Origin: Diacronema lutheri
Taxonomy: Eukaryota; Haptophyta; Pavlovophyceae; Pavlovales; Pavlovaceae
NCBI GenBank assembly: GCA_019448385.1
Contig: JAGTXO010000006.1
Span: 1,240,001 to 1,304,000 of the forward strand
Reading direction: 5' to 3'
DNA: 64,000 bases
The position numbers and the translations under genes were made by a program. Shown in pieces: positions 29,693 to 40,168 of the stretch (the first letter of the stretch is position 1; every line of letters begins with the position of its first letter). The notes below the pieces were generated by a model that worked only from the letters and a program-made list of their open reading frames with translations, did no database searches and had not been told where the DNA came from.

Positions 29693-31276
29693 TCAGCCCG
29701 CCTTTGACTTGGCCCGCCTCGCCCTTGCCCTCGCCCTCGGCCCAGGCGTCCGGCTTCGCAAGACCGCGCCAGCCTTGGCCTTGGCCGTGCGCCCAGCTGA
29801 CGCAAGCCACGGCACCAGCGCGGCCGGCCCGCCCGACTCGAGCGCGACGAGCTCGTCGAGCGCGGAGCAGTAGTTAGCGACGAAATGGAGGTGCATCGGT
29901 CCTGCCGTGACTTGCGCCACTTCCTGCCAAGCGAGCGAGCTGATGCGCGCAAAGTTGGCCTGCCACGCGGCGGCGCGCTCGGTCAACTGCGCTTGCCACA
30001 GCCAGTCCGCGACGCTGCCCGACGCAGCTGCGGTGTCTCGCTGCGTGGGCTGCGTCGTGCCAGCGGCGTCCGTGCCAGCGGGCGCGGCGGCGGCGGCTGC
30101 TTCCGCGCCAACGCTCGGACGCCCGGTCGTCAGCGCGGTCTGACTGAGCTGGTCCATCGGAAGCTGGTGAACGCCGACGCCGAGGCCTGGACCAAGGCCA
30201 GTGTCCATCTCAGCCGCGCGCGTTGCGTTCAAAATGAGGTAACGCGCGCAGTGGTCGGCGAACCCCAGGACACGCGGAGGCAGGTCGGCAAGTGGGTCGT
30301 CTGCGAGCGCGAGCGACCACAAGGCGAGCGAGCGGTCGGACGGCTGCGCCGCCTTGGCCCACGGTAGCAGGGTCAGGGGCGGGAGCAGCTGCCGCGGCTG
30401 CGCGGGCTGCGCGCCGTGGCGGTCGATCTGACGGAAAAAGCGCGCGAACTCGTCGTTGCCCAGACGGCCAAGCCCAAACGTGAAGCCGAGCAAGCCGCCA
30501 AACTGCAGCCCGGCGTCGTCCGCTGCGCCCGCGCCCACGCCGACGCGTGCGCCCGCGTCAACGCCAACGCCCGCGCCTGCGCTAACGCCTGCGCCCGCTT
30601 CGTCGCCATTGCGCGCGCGCGAGCCGGCGTCTGGCGCCTCGGTCCACTCGAGGGCGAGCTGCAGGATGAGGAGCGCGGCTAGCGCGCCGCCAAACGAATG
30701 CCCCGTCGCGCACACGCGCATCGCGCGCGCGCCGCCTGGCCACGCATCGGACAGTCGGCGCAGCGTGGTCATGAGCTCAGGCGCAAGGCCGCTCCACGCT
30801 CGCCCGAACCCCGAATGAATGGCGCATCCTGACGGAAGCTGCGCGCGGCCGCCGAGGCGCAACGGCATGAGCCGAAAGTCCAGGTCAAGCGCCACGTTCT
30901 CCGCGTTCGCTGTGCCACGGAACGCGACGACGAGCTCGTTGCCCCGCCGAGCGACAAGCGCGTATGTGCCGCCCGCGCCTCGCACGACGGCCTCGAGGGC
31001 GAAGCCATAATCGCGCAGCGCGCTGCGCGCGGAAGGAATCGCGTCGATGCCCGTGTAGGTGAGCTGCGCGAGCCGGGCCGCTTCCGCCGCTGCGCGCAGG
31101 TCCAGCCCCGGAGGGCAGCGCACGGCGCGTCTGCAGCGCCCTTCGCCTGCCATCGTTGCGCGCGCTCGAGCGGCGGTCTGGCCATGCACAGGGCGCAGCG
31201 CGACGTGCCGGCTCTGCAGCGCGTGCGCATGGACAAATGAGACGCTTGCCGCCACCAGCAGCGCGGCGAGCACCAT
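29693..31276 (-). CDS. Class 3 lipase (alpha/beta hydrolase)
   Basis: 527 residues from ATG 31276, which opens a signal peptide (MVLAALLVAASVSFVHAHA). Lipase-3 marks are ELVVAFRGTANAENVALDLD, CAIHSGFGRAW and the nucleophile elbow ATGHSFGGALAAL with S194. The region after the elbow holds a low-complexity insert of alternating Gly/Ala/Val dipeptides (about residues 217-260), where triglyceride lipases usually have only a loop. The fold then resumes with FGGLLGFTFGLGRLGNDEFA. The catalytic His may be in MHLHFVANY. The protein ends in a basic tail. Likely acts on glycerolipids in the secretory system or plastid. It is divergent from the DNA ligase gene. Confidence 0.87.
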   Translation of the reverse strand: MVLAALLVAASVSFVHAHALQSRHVALRPVHGQTAARARATMAGEGRCRRAVRCPPGLDLRAAAEAARLAQLTYTGIDAIPSARSALRDYGFALEAVVRGAGGTYALVARRGNELVVAFRGTANAENVALDLDFRLMPLRLGGRAQLPSGCAIHSGFGRAWSGLAPELMTTLRRLSDAWPGGARAMRVCATGHSFGGALAALLILQLALEWTEAPDAGSRARNGDEAGAGVSAGAGVGVDAGARVGVGAGAADDAGLQFGGLLGFTFGLGRLGNDEFARFFRQIDRHGAQPAQPRQLLPPLTLLPWAKAAQPSDRSLALWSLALADDPLADLPPRVLGFADHCARYLILNATRAAEMDTGLGPGLGVGVHQLPMDQLSQTALTTGRPSVGAEAAAAAAPAGTDAAGTTQPTQRDTAAASGSVADWLWQAQLTERAAAWQANFARISSLAWQEVAQVTAGPMHLHFVANYCSALDELVALESGGPAALVPWLASAGRTAKAKAGAVLRSRTPGPRARARARRAKSKAG

Positions 31277-31363
31277 CAGGCTGCGACGCGCCTCAAAGTC
31301 CGCTAGGCCTTCATCTTCACCTGCGCATCCCGTCCACTTCACGATGGCCGGGGCGATTCGTGT

Positions 31364-34300
31364 GTGAATCGCATGTCCACGGAGCAAGTGCTCGCCCTTC
31401 GCGCGGCGGTGGACGCGCCGCCGGGCGTGAGCGACGCGCAGCTCGCGCAGCTCCTCAAGCTTGCCAAGGGCGACGTCGCACTCGCCGCCAATTACTGGCT
31501 CGATTCGCCGGCGTCCAAAGTCTCGGCGTTCGACGACCTCGGCATGCGCAAGCCAGAGAGTCGCGAGAAGGAGCCCGCGCGCGAGGCGATGCGGGCCGCG
31601 CCGCGGCCCGTGCTGAAGCGTGCCATGCCGCAGCCTACCTCCGCGCAGCCCAAAATCGCACGGGCCTTCTTTACGCCGTCAATCGTGCGCGGCGAGGAGG
31701 CAGCGCGGCCGACGCTCGGCGCGCCCGCCCGCGTCCCGTCGAGCGCGCCGCAGCCGCCGCCCGTGGCCGAGCCACCGGCGGGCGAGCAGCGCGCCGCTGC
31801 GCCCGTCGCCGCATCGCCGCCGCGCGCGCGCCGAGCCGCCGCGGGCGAACGGCCGTCAGGCACGGCGCTATGGCGCGCTCACGAGCCGGTGCCATACCTG
31901 CACATCGCGCTCACGCTCGACGCGCTCGCTGCGACGCGCTCGAGGCTGAGCAAGGAGGGCGTGCTGACCGAGGCGTTCGTCACAATGCTCGAGAGAGGAA
32001 GTTCCGACAGCGAGCTGCTCGCCGCGTGCCACCTGTTTGCGCCGACGAAGGACGCCCAGACGGGCGGGCACAGGCTGCTTCCGGACTGGGAGGGTGGCGA
32101 CGTGCTCAACATTGGGCACAAGTCGATCTGCGCGGCGATCGGGGAGGCGACGGGCAGTGGCGCGCAGGCGGTGCGCGCGGCGCTCGACGCGGCACGCGAC
32201 GTCGGCGACGCCGCCGTCGCGCTGCGCGACGGCGGCGGCGGCCAACGGCAGTGCTTGCTCGTCAAGCCACCGCCGCTGAGCGTGCGCGGCGTATATGAGG
32301 CTCTACTCGCGATCGGGCGAATTGCTGGCGCGGACGCGGCGAAGAGGCGCGAGGGCATCCTGGTCCGGCTGCTTCGCTCGGCGCACGGCGCGGAGCTGCG
32401 CTGGGTCGCTCGCACGCTCGTGCCACACATGGCGGCGGGTATCAGCCTCGAGGCGAAGGTCCTTCCCGCCCTCGGTGCGGCGTTCGCGCTGCACAGCCGC
32501 GCGCTCGAGCGCGGCGCCGACCCACGCGCGCCACCGCCGGCGGCAGACGTCGAGCTTGCGAAGGCCGTGTCGGAGGCGGCGCGTCGCTGCTACGCGCTGT
32601 GCCCGCGCGTCGACGCGCTCATCGCAAGGCTGCGCGGGCGCGCGCCGCGCGCGCTCGCCGGCGGCGAAGGCTCGGGCGCGGCCGACGGCGAGACCATGGA
32701 CGCGCCGACGGACGCGCCGGCGGGCGCAGCCGGTACGCAGCCCTCTGCGAGCGCCACGCTGGTGAGGCTTGTGCGCGCACTCGCCGCCGAGCCAGCGCCG
32801 AGTCAACTTGATGATGGCGGTATGGGAACGTGCTCGCTCGATCGTGTCGGCGCGGTGCAGCTCGGCTCGCCCGTGCAGCCCATGCTCGGCAAGCCCGCCA
32901 CGTCCGTCGCGGCGCTCGTCCGCGCGCTTGCCGGCCCCGATGCCGAGCACGGGATCGCCGCCGAGTTTAAATACGACGGGCAGCGCGCGCAGGTGCATCG
33001 ACTGCCGTCGGGTGCAGTGCGCATCTTCTCGCGCAAGCTCGACGAGATCACGCAAAAGTACCCGGACGTCGTCGAAGCCGTCCGGCGCGCACAGTCAGAC
33101 GACGCTTGCTCCTACATCTGCGAGTGCGAAATCGTGCCTGTGGGCATGGAACTCGACGGCGGCGACGGGGTTGACGATGGTGTGCCTGCCGCGAGCGCGC
33201 CGAGCGGGCAGGCCGCGCCAGACGGCGGCACGGCCTCGAGCGGCGCGGCGCGGGCGGAAAGAATGGCGCACGAGTCGTCTGCGGGCGCGCGGCTCCGAAT
33301 GCTCGCGTTCCAGGCGCTCTCGACGCGCAAGCGCTCGGGCGTTACGCTCGAGAATTCCGCGTTCGGCGTGCGCGTCCTCACCGTCGCGTTTGACCTCCTC
33401 AGCCTCAACGGGCGCACGCTCCTCACGCACACGTACGCGCAGCGGCGTGCTCTGCTTCGCAAGACGTTCCCGCGCGCGCGGCCTTCGCATGGGGTTGACG
33501 GCATGGCAGAGGGTGAACGGTTGGCGCTCGCTGCGTGCATCGACGTCATGCCCGCGCGTGACGCCGCTGCCGCCGACGGCGCCGAGGGCGATGGCGCGCG
33601 GGTTGCGGCAGGTATTGCAGCAGCTGCCGCCGCGTGCGACGAGATGGGAGCGGCCAGCGCGTCTCCCGGAGGGGTGAGCAGCGTCGAGAGCGCAGTAGGT
33701 ACCTTCTTGGAGCTCGCGATCGAGTGTGGCGCGGAGGGCCTCATGTGCAAGCGCCTCGACTCGCAATACGAGCCCGACTCGATCCTGCGCGCCGACACGT
33801 GGGTCAAGCTCAAGAAGGACTACGTTGACGGCCTCGGCGACTCGCTCGACCTCGTGCCGATCGGCGGCTGGCGCGGCGAAGGGCGCAAGAAGGCGTGGGT
33901 GAGCCCGTGGCTCCTCGCGTGCTACAACCCAGAGATGCAGGCCTTTGAGTCCGTGTGCAGGGTCATGTCCGGCTTCACGGACGCCTTTTACACCGAGAAT
34001 ACGCTCGCATTCCTCGGCGTGTCTGACGTTGGCCAGCTCGGGCGCGGTGGCAGCCGGAACGAGCACCGTGCGCCGGGCGGCGACGACGACGACGATGACG
34101 GCGAGGGTGGTGGCGGCGACGGCGGCGACGGCGATGGTGGTGGCGGCGACGGCGGCGACGGCGATGGTGGTGGCGGCGACGGCGGCGACGGCGATGGTGG
34201 TGGCGACGGCGCTGCGCGCGCCTTCGACGGCGGCTGGTCGGTCGGCCGGCCTGACCACTTTGCGACAAGCGAGCGCTGTCGCTGGTGGTTCTCGCCGTCT

Positions 34301-34678
34301 GCCAAGCAGCCGCTCGAGGTGTGGGAGATCCGAGGTGCCGAGCTGAGCGTCTCGCCAGTGCACCACGCCGCGACTGGGCTCATTGACCCGCAGCGCGGCC
34401 TCTCCCTGCGCTTCCCGCGCTTCGTTCGAAAGCGGCCCGACAAGGGCCTCGAGGGCGTCACGACATCGGCGCGGCTCGCCGAGCTCTACCGCGCGCAGCT
34501 ACGTCAGCATGCGCAGCCAGCGCCGGTTGGCGTGCGTTCGCGCCGCACGCTGAGGCCGCGCGCGGACGACAACGCGCTCGGCTTCACCATCGCGCCGTAC
34601 AGCGTGCGGCGCCCAAACTTGGGCGAGGGGAGCGTCGACGACGCCGTCGAGGAGCTCGACTCGTCGGACGGGGAATGA
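31364..34678 (+). CDS. ATP-dependent DNA ligase I
   Basis: 1104 residues in one exon (a second ATG lies at 31373). It seals nicks after Okazaki-fragment processing and excision repair. Motif I is EFKYDGQRAQVHR with the adenylated Lys at about 536. ECEIVPVG, the segment EGLMCKRLDSQYEPD and VKLKKDYVDGLGDSLDLVPI follow, then the OB-fold region with VCRVMSGFTDAFY. The helical DNA-binding domain precedes motif I. The N-terminus is unusual: residues 20-45 (SDAQLAQLLKLAKGDVALAA) look like a UBA/CUE helix bundle, then QPKIARAFFTPS resembles a PCNA-interacting motif. Three low-complexity inserts break the catalytic half, including a 27-bp repeat at 34110-34215. Confidence 0.95.
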   Translation: MNRMSTEQVLALRAAVDAPPGVSDAQLAQLLKLAKGDVALAANYWLDSPASKVSAFDDLGMRKPESREKEPAREAMRAAPRPVLKRAMPQPTSAQPKIARAFFTPSIVRGEEAARPTLGAPARVPSSAPQPPPVAEPPAGEQRAAAPVAASPPRARRAAAGERPSGTALWRAHEPVPYLHIALTLDALAATRSRLSKEGVLTEAFVTMLERGSSDSELLAACHLFAPTKDAQTGGHRLLPDWEGGDVLNIGHKSICAAIGEATGSGAQAVRAALDAARDVGDAAVALRDGGGGQRQCLLVKPPPLSVRGVYEALLAIGRIAGADAAKRREGILVRLLRSAHGAELRWVARTLVPHMAAGISLEAKVLPALGAAFALHSRALERGADPRAPPPAADVELAKAVSEAARRCYALCPRVDALIARLRGRAPRALAGGEGSGAADGETMDAPTDAPAGAAGTQPSASATLVRLVRALAAEPAPSQLDDGGMGTCSLDRVGAVQLGSPVQPMLGKPATSVAALVRALAGPDAEHGIAAEFKYDGQRAQVHRLPSGAVRIFSRKLDEITQKYPDVVEAVRRAQSDDACSYICECEIVPVGMELDGGDGVDDGVPAASAPSGQAAPDGGTASSGAARAERMAHESSAGARLRMLAFQALSTRKRSGVTLENSAFGVRVLTVAFDLLSLNGRTLLTHTYAQRRALLRKTFPRARPSHGVDGMAEGERLALAACIDVMPARDAAAADGAEGDGARVAAGIAAAAAACDEMGAASASPGGVSSVESAVGTFLELAIECGAEGLMCKRLDSQYEPDSILRADTWVKLKKDYVDGLGDSLDLVPIGGWRGEGRKKAWVSPWLLACYNPEMQAFESVCRVMSGFTDAFYTENTLAFLGVSDVGQLGRGGSRNEHRAPGGDDDDDDGEGGGGDGGDGDGGGGDGGDGDGGGGDGGDGDGGGDGAARAFDGGWSVGRPDHFATSERCRWWFSPSAKQPLEVWEIRGAELSVSPVHHAATGLIDPQRGLSLRFPRFVRKRPDKGLEGVTTSARLAELYRAQLRQHAQPAPVGVRSRRTLRPRADDNALGFTIAPYSVRRPNLGEGSVDDAVEELDSSDGE
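34079..34215 (+). repeat. 27-bp coding repeat (Gly/Asp-rich) in DNA ligase
   Basis: The unit GGTGGCGGCGACGGCGGCGACGGCGAT occurs more than three times in frame, encoding alternating Gly and Asp after a run of Asp codons. It sits in a loop of the OB-fold part of the ligase. Confidence 0.88.
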
Positions 34679-34781
34679 CACGAGTCCCCCCCCCCCCCCC
34701 CCGTCTCCCTCCCAAGGGGCGTCAACACGGCCGTGGGGCAACGAACGGAGCGAGCGAAAATGAGCCCCCACCACACCAGGC
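34679..34781. other. Convergent gap with C tract
   Basis: 103 bases between the ligase and Spg1/Tem1 stops, with about 17 consecutive C at 34686-34702. Confidence 0.6.
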
Positions 34782-35381
34782 CTAGGCCGTCGACGACGGT
34801 GTATATTCAATGATCGGCCCACCCACCACCGAGATCTCGGGCACGCCGCTGCCCAGCTCGAACAGTACGATGAGGATGACCTTGAACGTGTTGATCACGT
34901 TTACGGAGTAGCATGGCGAGCAAAAGATGAGCGGCGCTCGCATCGCGCGGGCATATTGGCGCGCGCGGCTGGTGATTTCGCTCTGCTCCTCCGCGGGCAG
35001 CGACACAAATAGATCGTACTTCGTGCCGACCAGGATGGGGATGGCGTTCTTGTTGTGCGAGCGAGCCTGCGTGTACCACGTGCGCACGCTGTCGAGCGTG
35101 CTTCTTCGGCTGAGGTCGAAGACGAAGAGGACGACGGCGGCGTCGTTGCACACCATCGGGAGCATGCTCGCAAAGTCGCGGTTCCCGCCAATGTCCCAGA
35201 TCGAGAACGTGACCTCCTGCTCGTTCAGGTCGATCGCCTTATCCATAAAGTTGACTCCGAGCGTCTGCAGGTAGTCGTCGTCAAAGGTGCCCTCGACGTA
35301 CTTTTGCATAAGCGACGTCTTGCCCACCTGGCTGTCGCCCAGCATCGCGATTTTCACGAGCATCGGGCCCGGGCCCGGCAT
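34782..35381 (-). CDS. Spg1/Tem1-like small GTPase
   Basis: 199 residues. The Spg1/Tem1 branch of Ras-like GTPases triggers septation or mitotic exit in fungi and has plant and algal members. G1 is GDSQVGKTS at 15-23. G3 is WDIGGNRDFASMLPMVCNDA, with the WDIGG typical of this branch. G4 is VGTKYDLF, where other Ras proteins have NKxD. The C-terminal part (CSPCYSVNVINTFKVILIVL, VPEISVVGGPIIEY) also matches Spg1, and there is no prenylation Cys. Start at ATG 35381 immediately before the fold. The intergenic region to the divergent thiolase gene is 156 bases and contains a T-rich element in both orientations. Confidence 0.9.
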   Translation of the reverse strand: MPGPGPMLVKIAMLGDSQVGKTSLMQKYVEGTFDDDYLQTLGVNFMDKAIDLNEQEVTFSIWDIGGNRDFASMLPMVCNDAAVVLFVFDLSRRSTLDSVRTWYTQARSHNKNAIPILVGTKYDLFVSLPAEEQSEITSRARQYARAMRAPLIFCSPCYSVNVINTFKVILIVLFELGSGVPEISVVGGPIIEYTPSSTA

Positions 35382-35537
35382 GGTCCGACCCGCCGGCCCG
35401 CCGCTCGTCGTCGGGTGGGGCCCAACGGGGACGGTGGGCAAACGATGGCGCCTTCTGCCGGGAGTTTTCAAGCACGAAAAGGGGCTTTTGCCTTTTTGGC
35501 GGAGAGACACGGCCGCCGCCGTCTCTCTCGCCAAGCG
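35382..35537. promoter_or_regulatory. Shared promoter between Spg1/Tem1 and thiolase genes
   Basis: Holds CACGAAAAGGGGCTTTTGCCTTTTTGGCGG at 35474-35503 as two half-elements of A and T runs, readable on both strands, about 40 bases upstream of the thiolase ATG. This is the best candidate for a bidirectional core promoter in the window. Confidence 0.45.
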
Positions 35538-37150
<1,613 letters not shown>

Positions 37151-37449
37151 GCTGCTCCCACGCGATCCGCGCGAACCTGCGTCGCGCGCACTGCGCCCGC
37201 GTCGGCTGCGCCGAGCTCACAGCAGAATGACGTGAATTGCTGGTACATGAGGCGAGGGCCCTGCCGTCGCGACAGTCACGCCGACAGCCGAGGATGAGCG
37301 ATGGCTGCTGCACCAGGCGGCGCTGAATTCGCAGTAAAGGGCTTCGGCGGGCACACGGGCGGATGCACGCCGTCAAGCGCACGGGCGCCTAGCTCGGGGG
37401 TCCGTGGGACCGAGGGGAAGGAGGAGGAGGGTGGCAGCGACCGCCCGTC
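37151..37449. other. Convergent gap, no gene seen
   Basis: 299 bases between the thiolase stop and the stop of the W-L repeat protein. No motif-bearing frame found. Confidence 0.5.
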
Positions 37450-38007
37450 TTACTTGAACCAGACGGCCTCTTGGACGAGCGTGCGGTCACACTGGGACTC
37501 AGCGGCGCGACGGTGCGCGAGCCAGGTCTCCGTCTCGTCCGCCCACGTGTTTGTCGTTAGGCGCGCCGCCGGGCGTGCCGCCTCGGCGTACGAGGTCGAG
37601 GCGAGCTTGGCGCCCACCGCGGGCGCCGCGTCGAGCCACGCCGCAAACTCATCCTTCCACGAGCGCGCGGTGGCAGGGCGGACAAATGGCGACAATTGCT
37701 TGGCCGTGAGAATGTCCGACGCGTACTCCGCCGCGCGCCTGTGCGCGAGCCACTTCTCCGCGTCGTCCGCCCACGATACGCTTGACGAGGCGTGCAGGGT
37801 CGCGCCGGTGTGCAGCGACGAAAGCGCATCGGCATGCGCCGAGAGGGTCGACTGCCCGCGCGCGAGTCTGTGCGAACCTGCCGCGTTCGCCTTGGCCGAG
37901 AGCTGGCGCGCCAGCGGGCACGCGATTGCTTGGCGCACGGCTGCCGTGTGCATCTCGATCCGCGCCCGAAAGATGCCGAGTCGAGTTTCCGAACGCTCCG
38001 CGATCAA
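37450..38007 (-). CDS. Unknown protein with three W-L repeats
   Basis: 185 residues. Three related units of about 38-40 residues follow one another. They open with SWADDAEKWLAHRRAAEYA (about residue 78), SWKDEFAAWLDAAPAVGAK, and TWADETETWLAHRRAAESQ. The consensus is [ST]-W-x-D-E-x-x-x-W-L followed by a basic or Ala-rich helix. The spacing suggests amphipathic helices. I recognise no family. The N-terminal 70 residues are Ala/His/Ser-rich and weakly basic, and could be a presequence. The ATG 38007 is the first in the frame; an internal one (MHTAAVRQ) is also possible. The second repeat is the most diverged. Confidence 0.6.
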   Translation of the reverse strand: MIAERSETRLGIFRARIEMHTAAVRQAIACPLARQLSAKANAAGSHRLARGQSTLSAHADALSSLHTGATLHASSSVSWADDAEKWLAHRRAAEYASDILTAKQLSPFVRPATARSWKDEFAAWLDAAPAVGAKLASTSYAEAARPAARLTTNTWADETETWLAHRRAAESQCDRTLVQEAVWFK

Positions 38008-38087
38008 AAAGATGGATTTGGAGTCGGGTGAAGTTTCTCAAACGTCCGCCAAGATTTCAACTTTTCGAAAGCGCGGCGGCCGGCGTC

Positions 38088-38440
38088 TGTTACTGTGAGG
38101 CCCGACTGAGCCTCTGCTAGCTGCGTTCGCCACGCGCGCGCACCGGCAGCGATGGTCGGCGATGGCCCCGCGCAGGGCGCGGCAGGCTGCGCATCATGGC
38201 GTGTCGGGCTGCGCGGCCCCGGCTGCCAATCCCAATGCGCGCCTCCGCGCGTGGCCAGGCGCGCGCTCAGCGCCGATGCCGCAGCTCGGCCGAAGAGCCA
38301 GGCGCACGGGCGGGTGCACGCCCTCGTCGTGTGCGCAGGCGCGTCCGACGTGCGTTGGGTAGACGGCGAGCACGGTTGGGCTCGTGCTCGCGTCGGCCCG
38401 TCCCGCGCCAATCGGCTGGCCGTTCGTGCCGTCCGTCCGC
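38088..38440 (+). repeat. Duplicated block, copy 1 (TilS 3' end)
   Basis: Sequence from TTACTGTGAGGCCCGACT through the last TilS codons matches, in inverted orientation, 52980-53261. Over about 190 bases (38140-38330) I count only about three differences. This copy contains 66 bases, encoding the end of the TilS C-lobe, that are absent from copy 2. Confidence 0.9.
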
Positions 38441-40080
38441 TCCTCATCCCACGCGATCAACCGAACATCATTGCGCGCATGCAGTGGCACTTTTTGGCCG
38501 CGCAAAAAGTCTTTGAGCTTGACCGGCCGCTCGCGCCACGCCGGCGTGAACGTGTCTCCCTCGCGCCGCGCGCGCACGCGCAGCCGGCTGCCCGGAGGCA
38601 CGTTGTAGAGCGTGATTGTGGGGGCGTCGTCGGTTTCGTCGGTTTCGTGAACCTCCTCGCCCTCGCGCACGTTGACGACGCAGTCAGCCGCGTGCGCGAC
38701 GCACACGGCAGAGCCCGCGGCGGCCGCCCACGCTCCCGTTTCCAACGCGCCGCGCCCTCGTGGAGCCAAGCCGAGGGCGCCATTGCTCGGGAGCACGAGC
38801 GCTTTGTTGCCGTTACGCCGAAGCAGCCACCCGCCAGCGAGGTGCAGGTCAGACTGGGCGTTGGGCGAGCGCAGGCGGTCGAGCGCACGCCGCACCTCCG
38901 CGTACGTCGACGCTCGACCGCTTCGCCGCAGCACGAAGCGATGAATCGCTTCGGTCTGCACCGCACGTGGCAGCGCGAGGAGTTGAGGCACATCAAGCGA
39001 CACGTGGAGCGCCGCCATACTGAACGCCACGTCGCCGGCATGCGAGCGCGCATGCGCCGCTGCGCGTGCTGTACGCACGGCGCCCGCGGGCTCGTCAGCG
39101 ATCGCCTCGCCTTCATGCGCGCCGCCATCCGCCGCCTCGCCGCCCGCCGCGTCGACGCCGAGGTGCGCATCGAGGAGCTCGCGCGCCTCGCGGCCCTGCT
39201 CGACCAAGTCGTTGAGGCGAACGCCGAGCGCGTCGCCCGTGAGCTGCTGGAGCAGCGGCACGAGCTCGAGGCGGATACGGTTGCGCTTGTACTTTGGCGT
39301 CGCGTTCGAGCTGTCCTCGCGCCACTCGAGCCCGCCCGCCTCAAGCCAGCGCGTGAGTGCCTCCTTGCCGACGCCGAGCAACGGGCGAACGAACGGGCCG
39401 TCACGCGCACGCATGCCCGCGAGGCGCGTCACGTGGCAGCCGCGCAGCCACTTGAGCAGGATGGTCTCAACATCATCATCCGCGTGGTGGCCAAGCGCGA
39501 TCACAGCGTCGCTCGCCGTCTCGCCGGCGAGCCGCGCGAGCAGCGCGGTGGACTCGGTCCTGCGCCATGCGCGCGTGTGCGCCTGCAGGCCCGACTCGGG
39601 CACGCGCTCGAGGCGGCGCACGTGGAACGCGGCGTTATGCCGCTCGGCAAGGTCTCGCACGAACGCCTCCTCTGAGTCGCACTCGGCGCGCGTCTGATGG
39701 TTGAAGTGTAGCACGTGTAACGCGAAGCCGAGCGCCGGCTGCGCGCGAGCGAGCAGGTGGAGGAGCGCGACCGAGTCGCGCCCACCGCTCACGAGGGCGA
39801 GCACGGTGGCGCCATGGCCCACGGAACACTCGGCTTGCAACGACCGCTCGAAGCGCCGCGACAGCTCGTCGTAGCCGCCATCCGCAACGGTCGGCGCGCC
39901 TCGCGCCGGCGGCAGAGGAAACGCGCCGCCGTCCCTCACCACCGCACGCGGCGCGTGTCGCTGGACGGCGCGGCGGCACAGGCAGGCGTGGGGCGTGCGC
40001 AGCAGCGAGGGCGCTGCACCCACACCGAGCGAGCGGCCGCACCACATGGCCGCGTGGAGCAGCCCAGCCAGCACGGCCAT
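38194..40080 (-). CDS. tilS: tRNA(Ile)-lysidine synthase (TilS), organellar
   Basis: 628 residues. TilS converts C34 of the CAU-anticodon tRNA(Ile) to lysidine, which bacteria and most plastids or mitochondria with that tRNA need. The PP-loop is LVSGGRDSVALLHLL (S98-S103). LHFNHQTRAECDSEEAFVRD, ALGHHADDDVETILLKWLRG and FVRPLLGVGKEALTRWLE are family marks. The C-terminal lobe is present (VKLKDFLRGQKVPLHARNDV, LAVYPTHVG). The N-terminus up to about residue 60 is basic and Leu/Ala-rich, fitting an organelle presequence. The last 36 residues (about 110 bases) belong to a block duplicated at 52980-53261 and are unlikely to be ancestral TilS sequence. Its start is 88 bases from that of the next, divergent gene. 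Confidence 0.9.
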   Translation of the reverse strand: MAVLAGLLHAAMWCGRSLGVGAAPSLLRTPHACLCRRAVQRHAPRAVVRDGGAFPLPPARGAPTVADGGYDELSRRFERSLQAECSVGHGATVLALVSGGRDSVALLHLLARAQPALGFALHVLHFNHQTRAECDSEEAFVRDLAERHNAAFHVRRLERVPESGLQAHTRAWRRTESTALLARLAGETASDAVIALGHHADDDVETILLKWLRGCHVTRLAGMRARDGPFVRPLLGVGKEALTRWLEAGGLEWREDSSNATPKYKRNRIRLELVPLLQQLTGDALGVRLNDLVEQGREARELLDAHLGVDAAGGEAADGGAHEGEAIADEPAGAVRTARAAAHARSHAGDVAFSMAALHVSLDVPQLLALPRAVQTEAIHRFVLRRSGRASTYAEVRRALDRLRSPNAQSDLHLAGGWLLRRNGNKALVLPSNGALGLAPRGRGALETGAWAAAAGSAVCVAHAADCVVNVREGEEVHETDETDDAPTITLYNVPPGSRLRVRARREGDTFTPAWRERPVKLKDFLRGQKVPLHARNDVRLIAWDEERTDGTNGQPIGAGRADASTSPTVLAVYPTHVGRACAHDEGVHPPVRLALRPSCGIGAERAPGHARRRALGLAAGAAQPDTP

Positions 40081-40168
40081 CCTCTCGCACGACGCGCGGA
40101 CTTTCACAAGCGGCCGTCCGCCATCGTTGCTTGGCCTCCACGCAGCCCTCCTGCAGCAGCTCACTGCC

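Noticed and set aside
30530-30610. Alternating Gly/Ala/Val codons in the lipase gene as an intron
   Set aside because: The frame stays open and no convincing donor/acceptor pair flanks it, so it is treated as a low-complexity coding insert.
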